Source: Cryptomeria japonica (taxonomy: Eukaryota; Streptophyta; Pinopsida; Cupressales; Cupressaceae). Taken from it: a stretch of DNA of 58,000 nt. Below are positions 55,562 through 58,000 of this stretch, piece after piece (within the stretch, counting starts at the first letter, position 1; each line of letters opens with the position of its first letter). The notes below the pieces were generated by a model, which was not told where the DNA came from, searched no databases, and saw only the letters and a program-made list of their open reading frames with translations. The stretch lies in assembly GCF_030272615.1 (NCBI RefSeq), contig NC_081412.1, positions 693,852,083 through 693,910,082 on the forward strand, written 5' to 3'. A program made the position numbers and the translations under genes.

Positions 55562-56610
55562 GTGTATATCACTCAAACGGTCTAACTATAGCTTAAAAAT
55601 TGCTAAGGGTTGGCTACTATTGGCCAGATATGGAAAAAGATGCTGTAAAATTTGTTAAAACTTATCAAGAATGCCAACTGCATAGCAATCTCATACATGC
55701 TCCAGCAAGGGAGCTCATACCTTTTATCACATAATGGCCTTTTCAACAATGGGTTTTTGCCCTCATTGGCCAAATCTATCCTTCATCATCTAATGGACAT
55801 AAGTTTATAATAACTGCCACCAAATACTTCACCTAGTGGGTTGAAGTAGTTCTGATAATCAAAGCAACTGGCAAACAAGTGGCTATGTTCATTCTTAACT
55901 ATATTATCTGCAGGTATGGAATCACCTCATCAATTATAGCTAACAATAGGGGGCAGTTCAAGAACAAGGATATAGATGAGCTATGTAACAAGTTCAAAAT
56001 GAAACAACATTGGTCTTCCATATACTACCCTCAAGGTAATGGATAGGTTGAAGCATCTAACAAAACCTTGCCAACCATCCTGCATAGAACAATCATCAAA
56101 TCAGGAAAGGATTGGCATCTACAGCTCAATCTGATGCTATGGGCTTAAAGAACAAGCATGAGAACACCTAGTGGGGATACACCTTTTGCTTGGGTGTATG
56201 GGGCCGAAGCAGTCTTGCCTATTGAGGTTGAAATTTATTCTTTGAGAAATTATTTGCAAGGTCTTAAGACTGATGATGATCACAAAATATCTAGATTGCA
56301 AGAACTCGAGTTGCTGGATGAATGTCAGCAAGTGGCGTTCGATCATCTCAGAGCTTACCAGAAGATAATGTCTAGAGGCTATAACAAGAAAGTTTGACAC
56401 AGATAATTTCAGGTTGGTGACCTTGTTTTGAGAGAGAATCCTAAAAATCAACAACATCAGGAACAAAAAGGGAAATTTGAACCCAACTAGCTAGGTCCCT
56501 ACATTGTTACCGTAGTCTTTGGCTCTGATGTTTACCAACTCTCAACACCAGAAGGAGAACAACTCCATGAATAGATCAACACCATACACTTGAAGAGATT
56601 CTACACTTAG
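55562..56610 (+). pseudogene. Element E integrase, part 2
   Basis: Continues from 27966. The H2C2 finger is damaged: GYYWPDMEKDAVKFVKTYQECQLHS keeps one Cys of the pair. In the core the first catalytic Asp is Ala (WVFALIGQ), the second is Asn (SIIANNRGQ), and the Glu region reads GNG*VEASNKTL. The open part 56158-56397 (TPFAWVYGAEAVLPIEVE through SRGYNKKV) and KFEPN*LGPYIVTVVFGSDVYQL complete the tail. It ends at the TAG 56608-56610. Two catalytic acidic residues are lost, so this copy is dead irrespective of stops. Confidence 0.85.
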
Positions 56611-58000
56611 TATTCTCTACTCCAACAATCTATACAACTAAAATGTCCTAAAAAAAAAATCATAAAAAAGTCTTCAAAGAAAAAAATAAAAAAATCAAAT
56701 GCCTTAGTGAAAACCTAGTAAACAAGCATTTTGGTAGTTAAAAAAAGAAAGAAAAATCTTGCCAAGAAGGTGAAAACTTGGTAAAAAGGCGCCTCTTGTA
56801 CTAAAGTGCTCCATCTATCAACACAAATCTAATGTTTCCTACTTTATTTCCCGCTTTTCTACATCTTTGCTTTAGCTTGTACATATCCTTCAATCACTTT
56901 TTTTGTGACACCTTGGTTCTTCTTGGAACCCTCATGGCTTGAAACTGATCACCGTCGTAGTCTTAGGGCAATCAACTGATCAATCTAAATTTCCTAAGCA
57001 GTTTAATCAAGTCATCTTTATGTTGGTAGTACTAGGTTATCCAATCCAAGTCAATTACCTATCTCCTAACCACTGTAGGGTTTCGCCACTGACATCTTAT
57101 CAAACACACAAAGCAAGAACAACAAAAATAATCACTAAAACAGTTTCAGCTATGACTAAATTTTTCTTTCTATGATATCTTTTAAATTGGTTTTCTCTTA
57201 TTATTCCCTCTGAGTAACTCAAGGAAGTCTATCGCGACTAAGAGGAGCAAGGACTGGGGGCATAATACTTTTCTTTGTTTTCTGCTTGTAGAAATGATTC
57301 CGATGATCTAGAAACATCTCATAAATTGGGTGTTTGTGATAAGTGCCTTCACATCAAGGTGAAATTGCCACACATACCTCGACTCCATTTATTTTTATGC
57401 TACAAGGAGGTTGAAACAATATCCTTATCTGTTTTAGGTAACTTTCTTTATTATGCAATCTAAATTCATGCTTCATTTGTCTTAGGATATGAATGATAAA
57501 AGGGTCATTGCGGACAAGATAATCACTATTGCATAGTAAAAAAAGGGAATTATGCTTTGTCTAGTGTGTTTGCACATGAGCAACATTCAAGTAATCCTGT
57601 CTCTTTATGCCTTGGTGCTTATGTTCACTTGCTAAATCAAAAGGACATGACATTCAAGTCATCCTGGCTCTTTGTTCCTTGGTGCTTATGTCTATCTCTG
57701 ACATTTAAAAATGCTCAGTGATGATAAATAGTGTGATGCTAAAAATGTGGTAAATAGAAGCAAGCATACACATATAATGAGACAACATAAATGGAATTAC
57801 GAAGCAAATTGAAAGATAAAAAAAAGCAAACCATAAGCTCCTTTGAGATGTCCCATTTTCCTCTATTCTTGAGGACCTTGAGGGTGTTAGATTGTTTGGC
57901 TCTCAGCAAAGCAATAACCTCCAAAATGACAACTCAAGAGTTGAGTAGCTAATTCATGATTGATTGTGCAAATGATATGAAATGCACGATCTAAGAAAGT
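56611..58000 (+). other. Element E non-coding stretch after integrase
   Basis: Homologous to A 17973-19000, A-rich just after integrase, no convincing frame. It contains an extra 67-base tandem duplication (57583-57716) not seen in A. The antisense PMD region, if E has one, would lie beyond the window. Confidence 0.65.
57583..57716 (+). repeat. 67-bp tandem duplication in element E
   Basis: Two units start ACATTCAAGTAATCCTG (57583) and ACATTCAAGTCATCCTG (57650), each with TGGTGCTTATGT further on. Element A lacks the whole block (GTGTTTGTAAAGTGCTCAG near 18870 compared with GTGTTTGCACATG ... AATGCTCAG here). Confidence 0.7.

Larger units (their letters stand above)
26998..58000 (+). mobile_element. 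Element E: A-family Ty3/gypsy copy, 5'-truncated, split by D1, runs past the window
   Basis: It begins abruptly at GACATTACATGCTGGCACATT, homologous to 10150 in element A (inside RNase H). It continues through second RNase H and integrase start to 27966, and resumes after D1 at 55567 with the rest of integrase and the 3' region. The D1 target duplication is GTGGA (27962-27966) / GTGTA (55562-55566). The left junction with F shares only ATTAA with the expected E sequence, so it looks like illegitimate recombination rather than an insertion end. Its 3' LTR is not reached. Confidence 0.8.

Overview
The window holds no recognisable single-copy host gene. It is a stack of nested, decayed LTR retrotransposons, typical of intergenic DNA in a very large plant genome. 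The element types (Tat-like Ty3/gypsy with two RNase H domains, long-LTR Ty1/copia with initiator-Met primer sites) make a land plant certain. The repeat load, element lengths and slow decay suggest a gymnosperm, probably a conifer; that last step is inference.

Left block (1-26997). A pol-less element on the minus strand, 'F', is the substrate. Two same-family Ty3/gypsy elements lie in it: 'B' (only its 3' end is in the window, 1-1176) and 'A' (1233-23904, target duplication CCATC). A carries, in order: LTR, tRNA-Lys-type primer site, a leader of about 2.1 kb, gag, protease, a G-patch-like motif, a spacer, RT-RNase H, a second RNase H, integrase, a long 3' region with an antisense plant mobile domain (PMD) gene, polypurine tract and LTR. 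Its integrase is split by 'G' (11063-16876, minus strand, duplication AAACT), a non-autonomous gag-protease-only element with one long reading frame and no RT or integrase.

Right block (26998-58000). A third A-family copy, 'E', is 5'-truncated and starts inside the RNase H region. E is split by 'D1' (27967-55561, copia, minus strand, duplication GTGGA/GTGTA). D1 is split twice: by 'C' (29395-43750, plus, duplication GGTAT) and by 'D2' (46750-53335, minus, same family as D1, duplication ATGTG). C is itself split by 'H' (31886-39349, copia, plus, duplication CTTAA). The deepest path is E > D1 > C > H.

The least familiar system is C. It has copia-like ends (Met-type primer site, AAAGGGGGAGAT polypurine tract) but no protease, integrase or RT. 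It carries ORF1, a coiled-coil protein with four zinc knuckles, and ORF2, a protein of about 880 codons with an E/K-rich middle that I cannot assign to a family. F carries a divergent relative of ORF2, so ORF2 marks a wider group of pol-less elements that presumably depend on copia elements for reverse transcription and integration. The second notable feature is the PMD gene in antisense inside A, with an apparent retained intron.

All coding regions are broken. The elements fall apart mainly through nonsense changes at conserved Gln and Trp codons, the pattern expected from long-term cytosine methylation and deamination. Functions are assigned from motifs and coordinates read by eye; family names beyond superfamily level are inferences.
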